A DNA stretch of 6,900 nt from Acidobacteriota bacterium (GTDB lineage Bacteria > Acidobacteriota > Terriglobia > UBA7540): assembly GCA_003224635.1 (NCBI GenBank), contig QHZK01000158.1:1-6900 (forward strand). Reading direction: 5' to 3'. This document shows positions 1 through 5,184 of the stretch, one piece after another. A program made the translations under genes and the position numbers. Position 1 is the first letter of the stretch, and each line of letters begins with the position of its first letter. The notes beneath the pieces are model-generated. The model had not been told where the DNA came from. It made no database searches and saw only the letters and a list, made by a program, of their open reading frames with translations.

Positions 1-175
1 TGCCGTGGGCGACGGCGTTAATCACCGACTCGTGGACGGCCATTTCGATCTTGTGCTGGTCCTCCTCGTCGAACCCGAGGGTGGTCGAGATGCGGTGCGC
101 GATGTTCTCCGCAACGTCGACGCTTCCGAGCGTGCTTTCGAGCGTCACTTCGGTGACGCCAGCCTTGGCGCTCAT
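1..175 (-). CDS. RsbW-like anti-sigma factor / serine-protein kinase, N-terminal part (runs off window)
   Basis: The start codon is the ATG read leftward from 175, and 58 codons are visible before the window edge. The visible protein begins MSAKAGVTEVTLESTLGS and reaches MAVHESVINAVAHG at residues 45-58; the single base left over fits an Asn codon. The E-S-V-x-N-A-x-x-H-G-N pattern is the N-box of the GHKL ATPase fold as found in anti-sigma factors of the RsbW/SpoIIAB type (HATPase_c_2), where the Glu and Asn (here E49 and N53) take part in Mg-ATP binding. Members bind a sigma factor or phosphorylate an anti-anti-sigma partner in the cytoplasm. The preceding residues (Asp-Val-Ala-Glu-Asn-Ile-Ala) fit the helix ahead of the N-box. 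Only about 40% of a usual 140-150 residue protein is seen, so the G-boxes cannot be checked and the partner protein is unknown. There is no strong Shine-Dalgarno before the ATG. Confidence 0.75.
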   Translation of the reverse strand, partial: MSAKAGVTEVTLESTLGSVDVAENIAHRISTTLGFDEEDQHKIEMAVHESVINAVAHG

Positions 176-206
176 TTGGGCAGATGTAAGAGCAAATCCC
201 ACCCCG

Positions 207-235
207 AACTTACAATACAGGCGACAGAAAGTCAA
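207..235 (-). promoter_or_regulatory. Weak candidate promoter for the anti-sigma gene
   Basis: Read on the minus strand, TTGACT (235-230) is followed after 17 nt by TAAGTT (212-207). The -35 matches five of six consensus positions but the -10 only three of six. A better -10 hexamer, TATTGT (217-212), sits only 12 nt from the -35, which is too close. It points into the anti-sigma gene with about 30 nt of leader. This is a consensus reading only and should be treated as tentative. Confidence 0.25.
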
Positions 236-291
236 TGAACTGCAAGGAGGTAGCGGTCAGTTTCGCTGGAGCGGCGGTCGAAGCCCTGCCC

Positions 292-338
292 TGTAAGGGA
301 CCGCCGAACGGCGCTCTGTAAGGGATCGAACGGCGCTC
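292..338 (+). repeat. Imperfect tandem duplication inside repeat copy A
   Basis: Two adjacent units, 292-316 (25 bp) and 317-338 (22 bp), both start TGTAAGGGA and both end GAACGGCGCTC. The second lacks three bases in the middle. Copy B has a single unit here, so the duplication arose in copy A, probably by replication slippage. Confidence 0.7.
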
Positions 339-342
339 ATAG

Positions 343-472
343 CAGGTTGCTGAAAAACCCTTGAAGCCTGTCATTCTGAGCGTAGCGAAGAATCTAAGTT
401 CTTGATTTCAGGGCACTGCGAGATGCTTCGCTTCGCTCAGCATGACAGTTCGGGCACTTTTTCAGCAACCTG
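343..472. mobile_element. 130-bp palindromic MITE-like element with 15-bp terminal inverted repeats and 4-bp target duplication
   Basis: The ends are perfect 15-bp inverted repeats, CAGGTTGCTGAAAAA (343-357) and its complement (458-472). Inside them, 368-395 and 421-448 are inverted relative to each other over 28 bp with three mismatches. A 9-10 nt unpaired stretch separates outer and inner arms, and a loop of 25 nt lies at the centre (396-420). ATAG occurs immediately on both sides (339-342 and 473-476), while the uninterrupted relative at 4061-4125 has ATAG only once at the same point, which is the signature of a target site duplication. No protein can be encoded, so movement would need a transposase supplied elsewhere. 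The inner arm (TCATTCTGAGCG..AGCGAAGAATCT) is of a type I recall as common in intergenic regions of many bacterial genomes, from memory and not checked. The parent insertion-sequence family is not identified. Confidence 0.8.
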
Positions 473-498
473 ATAGAGCGCCGCTACAGGGAGGGGGT

Positions 499-1572
499 TC
501 ACCTGACCGGAGGCGAAAGGAAACGGTTACGTGCGATCAAGCGGACGCTCGGGCGGGTTACGCGAACCTCGATTTCGTGGAACTTGCCGTCGGCGGAGAG
601 GGGCGGAAAGCCGAGCACGTAAGAGTTGCGCGCCTCGTTCGTCAATTCAGGAAACGCCCGGTCGAGGCCCTTGCGGCGCTGGACGTAGGCGATATCGCCG
701 CCGGTTTCGCGCGCCACGCGGCCCAGCAGGTCCCTGCGTCTCGCCGCCCACCCGCTCCCGAAGCTTACGGCGTAGACGGTAACGTCGGAAGCCGCCAGCG
801 CCTCCATCACGTCGTCGTGCGGGATTTGATTGTCGGAGCCGTTCGCCCCATCGGAAAGGATAACGACCACCCGGCGATGTCCCGCCGGACGCGTTCTTAG
901 CTGCTGGGCGGCGGCGTAGAGCGCGTCGTCAATGCGCTTGCCGATGCGCGCGGCGGGGACTGGAACCGTCCCGGGACGTTCAACGTTGACGCCGTTGATG
1001 GTGGGCGGGTTCCCGAGAGGGCCGCCCAGGATGGACGGACCCGCTCCCGTTCCCGCCGGAAGCGCCCTCTTGGCCGCCGCCACCAACAAATCGCCTTGCG
1101 TGGTGAAATCTTGGACAGGACGAATGGTGTTGTCGAAAAGGATCAGCGCCTGTTCGTCATCCGGAGCGAAGGCGCCGCTAAGGACTCCGAGCTCCGAGCG
1201 CACGGCGTCCACCGAAAGCTCCGACATGCCGGTGTCGATCAGAATGACCGCCGAGAGGGGCGTCGTCTCGTTCGAGAAATACTGGACCGGCCTGGCGTGG
1301 CCATCTTCGAAGACCTTGAAATCGTCCTGGGAAAGGTCGTCCAGCAGCGCTCCGTGACGGTCCTTGACCGTCACGGGCACAATCACCAGGTGGACGTGCT
1401 CCTTGATGGTGAAGTCCGGTTTCGGCCCGTTGCTCTGAGCTTGGCCGGCTAAGGCGCCCGCTAAGGTGATAGGCGCGCCCAAAGGCGCCATGAGCTCCCA
1501 CAGAGCTACTCCGACGGCGAGCAACGCCGCCAGCGGAAATGCGACCCCGATCTTCCGTCCGAATCCGCGCAT
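499..1572 (-). CDS. VWFA-related domain protein VWA-1, membrane-anchored or secreted, degenerate MIDAS
   Basis: This 357-residue protein (358 if the GTG at 1575 is used) has the full layout of the Acidobacterial VWFA-related family. An N-terminal hydrophobic segment (residues 9-30) would act as signal peptide or membrane anchor. A short beta-rich domain follows (62-105, containing VTVKDRHGALLDDLSQDDF and VFEDG), then the VWA fold (about 107-310), then a C-terminal strand region (FHEIEVRVTRPSVRLIARNRF). The metal-binding MIDAS motif is damaged. The usual D-x-S-x-S reads DTGMS (113-117), and the usual Gly-Gly-Thr before the LYDA helix is missing: a Gly/Pro-rich insert (about 174-210) leads straight into IDDALYAAA. 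The last MIDAS Asp (D241 in LSDG) is kept. Metal-dependent ligand binding is therefore doubtful. The protein probably acts outside the cytoplasmic membrane; its partner and role are unknown for the whole family. It is divergent from VWA-2 and has a clear promoter just upstream. Confidence 0.9.
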   Translation of the reverse strand: MRGFGRKIGVAFPLAALLAVGVALWELMAPLGAPITLAGALAGQAQSNGPKPDFTIKEHVHLVIVPVTVKDRHGALLDDLSQDDFKVFEDGHARPVQYFSNETTPLSAVILIDTGMSELSVDAVRSELGVLSGAFAPDDEQALILFDNTIRPVQDFTTQGDLLVAAAKRALPAGTGAGPSILGGPLGNPPTINGVNVERPGTVPVPAARIGKRIDDALYAAAQQLRTRPAGHRRVVVILSDGANGSDNQIPHDDVMEALAASDVTVYAVSFGSGWAARRRDLLGRVARETGGDIAYVQRRKGLDRAFPELTNEARNSYVLGFPPLSADGKFHEIEVRVTRPSVRLIARNRFLSPPVR

Positions 1573-1589
1573 CACTGTGTTAGATGCAC

Positions 1590-1618
1590 ATTATAAGTCG
1601 TCTCGACCTCGATTCCAA
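1590..1618 (-). promoter_or_regulatory. Sigma70-type promoter of VWA-1
   Basis: On the minus strand, TTGGAA (1618-1613) and a perfect TATAAT (1595-1590) are separated by 17 nt. Transcription would start near 1583, leaving a leader of only about 10 nt before the ATG at 1572. No Shine-Dalgarno fits in it, so the mRNA may be nearly leaderless. The -35 lies right beside repeat copy C, whose edge is at 1620. Confidence 0.65.
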
Positions 1619-1619
1619 A

Positions 1620-1685
1620 TGGTGGGGAGCGCCTTCATGGTGCTCCCAAAAAGGAAGAACGGAGGGATGAAGGCCCTCCCCTACA
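1620..1685. repeat. Double-hairpin repeat, copy C (diverged family member)
   Basis: This 66-bp element has the same length and plan as copies A and B. The ends are near-inverted (TGGTGGGGAG against CTCCCCTACA, 8 of 10 paired) and enclose two hairpins. Hairpin 1 is GGGAGCGCC (1625-1633), a TTCAT loop, then GGTGCTCCC (1639-1647) with one G-T wobble. Hairpin 2 is GGAGGG (1661-1666) with CCCTCC (1674-1679). An alternative long pairing joins 1620-1638 with 1667-1685 (16 of 19 positions). An A-rich linker (1648-1652) follows hairpin 1, but for minus-strand transcription the T-run precedes the stem, so it is not an intrinsic terminator for that strand. It lies between the divergent genes VWA-1 and VWA-2, next to the VWA-1 promoter. 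Confidence 0.6.
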
Positions 1686-1802
1686 GGCAACCGTCGGTTG
1701 GGAAGAATCGTGTACGCGAGCTCGCGCCCTTGCATCTAAGCGAGGAGACTGGGGGAGTGTTCGTACGTCGTCAGAGAGAGCGCCCGCAGTCGAAGGCAGG
1801 CC

Positions 1803-2870
1803 ATGAGGCTCGACCACGGGGTTCGCTCGGCCCACGGGGTTCGCTCGGCGAGGATGAGCGCCACCAAGTTTTCCCTGGCTGGCGTCCTGATCGGGACCGT
1901 GATCGGGGGCCTTGTCCTCTTCTTCCTCGCAATCTCGCCTCTCCGGAGTCAGGACCAGCAGAAGACGCCGCCGCCCCCCGGCCAGCCGCTGAAGGTCACG
2001 ATCGAGGTCGTGAACGTCTACGCCGTGGTCGAGGACAAGAAGCACAATTTGATCCCTAACCTCAACAAGGAGGATTTCGAGCTTACCGAGGACAATACCC
2101 CTCAGCAGATTCGCTATTTCTCACGCGAGACCGATACGCCACTGACGATGGGCATTACGGTCGACACGAGTCCCAGCCAGCAACGCGTGTTGCCCCTCGA
2201 GCAGGAGCAAGCCAAGGCGTTCCTCGACCAGGTGCTGCGCCCTAAGGACTTGGCCTTTGTGCTCCACTTTGACATCGAGGTGGAGCTGTTGCAGGACTTC
2301 ACGAGCGACCGGCAGCGCCTCGCGCGCGCCATCGACGAGACCGTGATCAACGGAGGCGGCGGGGGAGGGCCTCTGCCCACGACGTTTCCCACGTCGAGCA
2401 TGGGCGGCGCTACGCACCTCTACGATGCGGTGTATCTTGCCTCCACCGAGCTGATGAAAAACGAAGTAGGACGCAAGGTCCTGATCCTGCTGACCGACGG
2501 CGAAGACCAGGGCAGCAAAGAGAAATTGAGCGGGGCGCTCGAAGCGGCGCAGAAGTCCGACCTCATCATTTATTCCATCGACATCAGCGATCGCATGTAT
2601 TACCGGATGGCGGGTGTCGGTTTCAGCGGCGATTCAGTCTTGAAGAAGCTCTCAGAGGAGACCGGGGGTCGCGTCATCAAGGTCAACAACGCGCGCGACA
2701 CGGCCGCCGCGTTTCGCCAAATCGCCGATGAGCTGCGCACGCAGTATCTGCTCGGGTACACGCCGTCCAATGACCGGCATGATGGGGCTTTCCGCAAAAT
2801 CCGCGTCAAAGCGAATAACGGAGAATATAAGGTCCAGGCCCGCCGCGGTTACTACGCGCCGTCGGAATAG
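1803..2870 (+). CDS. VWFA-related domain protein VWA-2, membrane-anchored, intact MIDAS
   Basis: This 355-residue protein belongs to the Acidobacterial VWFA-related family. A strongly hydrophobic segment (about residues 24-46, LAGVLIGTVIGGLVLFFLAI) anchors or exports it. A Pro-rich linker and a small beta-rich domain (about 65-108, ending QQIRYFSRE) precede the VWA fold. The MIDAS set is complete: DTSPS (121-125), Thr204 in GGATHLYDA, and Asp232 in LLTDGEDQG. A run of six Gly lies at 184-189. The end, LRTQYLLGYTPSNDRHDG to RRGYYAPSE, is the family's characteristic C-terminus. Two starts are possible. ATG 1803 has GAAGG (1792-1796) six bases upstream. ATG 1854, just before the hydrophobic segment, has GAGG touching the start codon, which is a poor spacing. 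I chose 1803, but the 17 extra residues include a perfect duplication (HGVRSA twice), so 1854 remains possible (338 residues). No clear promoter was found. The gene converges on VWA-3. Ligand and role are unknown. Confidence 0.9.
   Translation: MRLDHGVRSAHGVRSARMSATKFSLAGVLIGTVIGGLVLFFLAISPLRSQDQQKTPPPPGQPLKVTIEVVNVYAVVEDKKHNLIPNLNKEDFELTEDNTPQQIRYFSRETDTPLTMGITVDTSPSQQRVLPLEQEQAKAFLDQVLRPKDLAFVLHFDIEVELLQDFTSDRQRLARAIDETVINGGGGGGPLPTTFPTSSMGGATHLYDAVYLASTELMKNEVGRKVLILLTDGEDQGSKEKLSGALEAAQKSDLIIYSIDISDRMYYRMAGVGFSGDSVLKKLSEETGGRVIKVNNARDTAAAFRQIADELRTQYLLGYTPSNDRHDGAFRKIRVKANNGEYKVQARRGYYAPSE
1814..1849 (+). repeat. Perfect 18-bp tandem duplication at the VWA-2 N-terminus
   Basis: Two identical 18-bp units, CCACGGGGTTCGCTCGGC at 1814-1831 and 1832-1849, lie between the two candidate start codons of VWA-2. 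Eighteen bases keep the frame, giving HGVRSA twice if translation begins at 1803. If it begins at 1854 this is leader sequence. Confidence 0.9.
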
Positions 2871-2943
2871 GAGTCAGGGTCGCGGAGTGGGGACAGTCTG
2901 AATTGTGGAAAGGGTAGGTGGGTTGGGCCTGAGTTTCGTCCTT

Positions 2944-2971
2944 CTGAAACCTGACACCTGGAACCTGACAC
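2944..2971 (-). repeat. Heptamer array at the 3' end of VWA-3
   Basis: Four 7-bp units follow the VWA-3 stop codon (TAA, 2976-2974) after two bases. Read in the gene's direction they are GTGTCAG, GTTCCAG, GTGTCAG and GTTTCAG. The units share the GTCAG core and orientation of the arrays after trpC and trpF, but no inverted partner array is visible here. In the same 103-bp convergent gap, a single GAGTCAG (2871-2877) follows the VWA-2 stop directly. No intrinsic terminator is visible between the two convergent genes. Confidence 0.75.
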
Positions 2972-2973
2972 CG

Positions 2974-3987
2974 TTACTGCGACGGCGCGAAGTATCCGTT
3001 CTTTGCCTGTATTTTAAGGCCTTTCTCAACCGTCTGGAGGGTGATGGCGCGGAAGGTTCCGTCGTGGGACCTGTTGCTCGAGACGTAAGCCAGGCTGTAC
3101 TGGCTGCGCAACTGCCGCGAGATTTCCTGGAAGTTTGCCGCCAAGTCGCGCGCCTCAAAGGGGAAGAAAGGCTCGCCGCCGGTTTCTTCGGCGAAGCGCC
3201 TCAAGACCTTGTCGCCGCGCGTCGAGACGCCGCTGCGGTTGGTGCTGATGGTGTAGAGGACCACCTCGGCGCGCTGAGCCATTGACAGCGCCTCTTCGCG
3301 CGTGTGCTGGCTCTGGTTATCGAGGCCGTCGCTGATGACGATCATGACGCGCCGCAGATAAGGCTCGGGGGGCGGAAAGAACAGCATCTTCTCCTTGCAG
3401 GCAAAGTAAATGGCATCATAAAGGCCCGTGCCGCCGCCCGCCTGCAGGCCCCGGATCGCCGTGGCGAGCTTGTCGGCGTCGTCCGTGTAGTCCTGGAGTA
3501 GCTGCGGTTCCACGTCGAACGCCACCGCGAAGGCCCGGTCCTTCCCTGGACGAAGCGTCTCACTCAGAAAATCAATCGCCGCTTCCTGCTCGAAGTGCAG
3601 CCGCTCGCGGATGCTGTTCGAGGTGTCGACCAGAATTCCGATCCGCAGCGGCAGGTCGGTCTCGCGGCTGAAGTTGGTGATGGACTGCGGCTTGTTGTCC
3701 TCGAGGACGCGGAAGTCGTCCTTGGTAAGGTCGAGGACCATGCGGTCCTTCTTGTCCCTCACCGTAAACAGGACGTTCACCAGGTTGACCGGAACGTGGA
3801 TGGTGGTTACGGGGTTCGGCTGCGCTGCGGGCAGGCCGGTTTGCTTCCCATCCTCGGTTTGCTTCGCATCCTTTTGATCGGACGCCTGACCCGACGGCGC
3901 GCCTGAGAGCGCGGGAGCAGCCGGATGCTGGGCCGCCAAGCTCGCCGCCATCGAAAGCAGGAGGAACACGCCTCCCCACATCCTCAT
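2974..3987 (-). CDS. VWFA-related domain protein VWA-3, exported, intact MIDAS
   Basis: This 337-residue protein starts with a signal peptide, MRMWGGVFLLLSMAASLAAQ, probably cleaved near residue 19-20. A low-complexity Ala/Gln/Lys linker (about 21-62) leads to the small beta-rich domain (63-108, VNLVNVLFTVRDKKDRMVL and VLEDNKPQSITNFSRE). The VWA fold follows with a full MIDAS: DTSNS (121-125), Thr187 in GGGTGLYDA, and Asp220 in VISDGLDNQS. The C-terminus (LRSQYSLAYVSSNRSHDG to NGYFAPSQ) closely resembles that of VWA-2, so these two are the closer pair and VWA-1 the outlier. The frame stays open to 4041, but ATG 3987 was chosen because AGGAG (4000-3996) lies eight bases upstream, a clear promoter lies just before it, and the signal peptide begins there. 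It is probably extracytoplasmic and metal-binding; ligand and role are unknown. Confidence 0.92.
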   Translation of the reverse strand: MRMWGGVFLLLSMAASLAAQHPAAPALSGAPSGQASDQKDAKQTEDGKQTGLPAAQPNPVTTIHVPVNLVNVLFTVRDKKDRMVLDLTKDDFRVLEDNKPQSITNFSRETDLPLRIGILVDTSNSIRERLHFEQEAAIDFLSETLRPGKDRAFAVAFDVEPQLLQDYTDDADKLATAIRGLQAGGGTGLYDAIYFACKEKMLFFPPPEPYLRRVMIVISDGLDNQSQHTREEALSMAQRAEVVLYTISTNRSGVSTRGDKVLRRFAEETGGEPFFPFEARDLAANFQEISRQLRSQYSLAYVSSNRSHDGTFRAITLQTVEKGLKIQAKNGYFAPSQ

Positions 3988-4008
3988 GTTCCCGTCTCCT
4001 ACGGAAAA

Positions 4009-4038
4009 ATTATAAGAGTCGGCATAAGGAGCCGTCAA
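4009..4038 (-). promoter_or_regulatory. Sigma70-type promoter of VWA-3 with short leader and Shine-Dalgarno
   Basis: On the minus strand, TTGACG (4038-4033) and a perfect TATAAT (4014-4009) are 18 nt apart. Transcription would start near 4002, giving a leader of about 15 nt that contains AGGAG (4000-3996) eight bases before ATG 3987. This is the strongest promoter in the window by consensus and it fixes the start of VWA-3 downstream of the longer open frame. Confidence 0.75.
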
Positions 4039-4060
4039 CAAGCTGCGTTGGACGGTACAC

Positions 4061-4125
4061 TGTAGCGGCGCTCTATGAGCGCCGTTCGGCGGTCCCTTCC
4101 AGGGCAGGCTTCGACCGCCGCTACA
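4061..4125. repeat. Dispersed double-hairpin repeat, copy B (uninterrupted)
   Basis: This 65-bp element is bounded by perfect 10-bp inverted repeats, TGTAGCGGCG (4061-4070) and CGCCGCTACA (4116-4125). Within it are two perfect 8-bp stems: CGGCGCTC/GAGCGCCG (4066-4073 with 4077-4084, loop TAT) and CGGCGGTC/GACCGCCG (4087-4094 with 4113-4120). The second encloses a smaller CCCT/AGGG stem. Its reverse complement matches copy A outside the changes described there. It sits between the divergent VWA-3 and trpC promoters and serves as the empty-site reference for the insertion in copy A. Confidence 0.85.
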
Positions 4126-4143
4126 AAGGCTACAGCGCCAATC

Positions 4144-4172
4144 TTGACTAGGCTTTCGCCGGAGCTTAGAGT
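4144..4172 (+). promoter_or_regulatory. Candidate promoter for trpC
   Basis: TTGACT (4144-4149) and TAGAGT (4167-4172) are separated by 17 nt, matching five and four of six consensus bases. Transcription would begin near 4179, leaving a leader of about 93 nt. The leader has a short self-complementary segment, GTCAG...CTGAC, but no leader peptide with Trp codons and no T-box pattern that I can recognise. Confidence 0.45.
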
Positions 4173-4271
4173 TGATGTAGTCCTTCCTGCGACGTATCCC
4201 GTAGAGGGAAGCAGCGTCAGGCTGGCCCAGGCTGACGAAGATGCCGGGCGACGGGTGCGGAAGAAGAGGAA

Positions 4272-5090
4272 ATGACAGTTCTGGACGAGATTATCAACGC
4301 TCGGAGGCGGCGGTTCGAGGAGGCGCGGAAAAGCTCGCCGCTTAGTGAGGTCGAGGAGGCGGCAGCACGCCGTCACGAGCGGCGTGACTTTGCCACAGCA
4401 ATCTCGGGCAAGGGTCTGAGCGTCATCGCGGAGCTGAAGCAGGCGTCGCCCTCCCAGGGTGTTCTCCGCCAGGACTACCGGCCTCGCGAGCTTGCGCAGG
4501 GATATGAAGCCGCGGGCGCAGCGGCGCTCTCCGTCTTGACCGAGGAGGACTATTTCCGTGGATCGCTGACGGACCTGATCGATGCGCGCGATGCCGTGAG
4601 CGTTCCGGTCCTGCGAAAGGACTTCATTCTTGATGACTATCAGGTGTACGAATCGGTGGCGGCGGGCGCGGACGCGCTGCTGCTGATTGTGGCCGCGCTG
4701 CCCGACAAGGAGTTACGCGGCCTCATCGGACTGTGCGAGCGCCTGCGGGTTCAGGCGCTGGTTGAGGTCCACACCGGCAAGGAGATGGACCGAGCGCTTG
4801 ACGCCGGGGCGCGAACCGTCGGGATCAACAACCGCAACCTCAAAACCATGGAAGTGAGTCTCGAGACGTCGTTCCGCCTGCGCGACCGCATACCTTCGCG
4901 CTGCATCGCCGTCAGCGAGAGTGGGATCCAAACGGCAGCGGAGGTGCGGAGCTTGGGCGAAGTGGGGTTTCACGCCGTCCTGATCGGCGAGCATCTCATG
5001 GCGGCCCCAGACCCCGGTAAGGAGCTTGCCGAGATGTTGAGGGGAGCAGAAGTCAGAAGTCAGGAGTCAGAAGTCAAGAGTCAGAATTAA
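4272..5090 (+). CDS. trpC: Indole-3-glycerol phosphate synthase
   Basis: TrpC is a cytoplasmic (beta/alpha)8-barrel enzyme that converts carboxyphenylamino-deoxyribulose phosphate to indole-3-glycerol phosphate, the ring-closing step of tryptophan synthesis. The 272-residue product has all family signatures: ELKQASPSQG (E54, K56), VLRKDFILDDYQ (K116, the catalytic acid position), ALVEVH (E165), VGINNRNL (N186), AVSESGI (E216, S217) and VLIGEHLM near the end. It starts at ATG 4272 with a purine-rich GAAGAAGAGGAA just upstream. The last 14 or so residues, after EMLRG, are extra to the usual roughly 258-260 residue enzyme. They are a low-complexity tail (EVRSQESEVKSQN) translated from a 7-bp repeat array that also supplies the stop. 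The tail lies outside the barrel and is unlikely to matter for catalysis. This is a stand-alone TrpC, not fused to TrpF, which is the next gene 236 bp downstream. Confidence 0.97.
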   Translation: MTVLDEIINARRRRFEEARKSSPLSEVEEAAARRHERRDFATAISGKGLSVIAELKQASPSQGVLRQDYRPRELAQGYEAAGAAALSVLTEEDYFRGSLTDLIDARDAVSVPVLRKDFILDDYQVYESVAAGADALLLIVAALPDKELRGLIGLCERLRVQALVEVHTGKEMDRALDAGARTVGINNRNLKTMEVSLETSFRLRDRIPSRCIAVSESGIQTAAEVRSLGEVGFHAVLIGEHLMAAPDPGKELAEMLRGAEVRSQESEVKSQN

Positions 5091-5140
5091 GAGCCCGCTG
5101 CAACCATTGGGCCGAGGTATTCTGTCTCCTGACTTCTGAT
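5048..5140 (+). repeat. Heptamer array across the trpC stop codon with inverted partner (hairpin)
   Basis: Six 7-bp units run from 5048 to 5089: AGAAGTC twice, AGGAGTC, AGAAGTC, AAGAGTC, and a decayed AGAATTA. The trpC stop TAA is 5088-5090, so the array is mostly coding. A complementary array lies at 5119-5140; it pairs with 5066-5087 at 19 of 22 positions, leaving a 31-nt loop. A perfect 14-bp alternative pairing exists between 5053-5066 and 5126-5139. No U-tract follows, so this is a stable mRNA hairpin rather than a standard terminator. Confidence 0.8.
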
Positions 5141-5184
5141 TTCGGCTCAAACGGGGTACTGCAGAATTGATTGAGTGACAACCG

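Larger units (their letters stand above)
267..488 (+). repeat. Dispersed double-hairpin repeat, copy A, interrupted by an insertion
   Basis: The outer parts of this stretch match the reverse complement of 4061-4125 (copy B) almost base for base. The left part (267-316) runs from TGGAGCGGCGGTC to GAACGGCGCTC, and the right part (473-488) is ATAGAGCGCCGCTACA. Compared with copy B, copy A has one extra C, a 22-bp tandem duplication (317-338), and a 130-bp palindromic insertion (343-472). With these removed the two copies are about 65 bp with only a few differences. It lies just downstream of the VWA-1 stop codon and fills most of the otherwise gene-free stretch 176-498. In RNA it would fold into GC-rich hairpins, so it could affect the 3' end of VWA-1 mRNA, but no U-tract of a classical terminator is present. 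Confidence 0.8.

Noticed and set aside
442..900. 152-codon plus-strand ORF
   Set aside because: It starts in the palindromic insertion and continues antisense to VWA-1, so it is a shadow.
2889..2905. GGGGACAGTCTGAATTG near the VWA-2 stop, resembling half of a longer palindromic repeat
   Set aside because: I recall similar motifs as palindromes in related genomes, but no second arm is present here, so nothing can be claimed from this copy.
499..3987. VWA genes as part of a MoxR-VWA chaperone or a defence system
   Set aside because: No AAA+ MoxR gene, kinase, nuclease or other effector is next to them. The domain order fits the exported Acidobacterial family instead.
4179..4271. Trp attenuator or T-box upstream of trpC
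   Set aside because: I found no short ORF with clustered Trp codons, no T-box sequence and no terminator hairpin with a T-run in the leader.
4075..4275. 66-codon plus-strand ORF ending in an ATGA overlap with the trpC start
   Set aside because: Its first 17 codons lie in repeat copy B, the likely trpC promoter lies inside it, and the protein resembles nothing I know. The ATGA overlap alone is not enough to call it a gene.
4035..4376. 113-codon minus-strand ORF over the trpC promoter and start
   Set aside because: It covers the coding start of trpC, both promoters and the repeat, and its sequence looks like antisense of GC-rich DNA with no domain.
5048..5089. CRISPR-like short repeats
   Set aside because: Units are 7 bp and contiguous with no spacers, so they are simple tandem repeats and not a CRISPR array.
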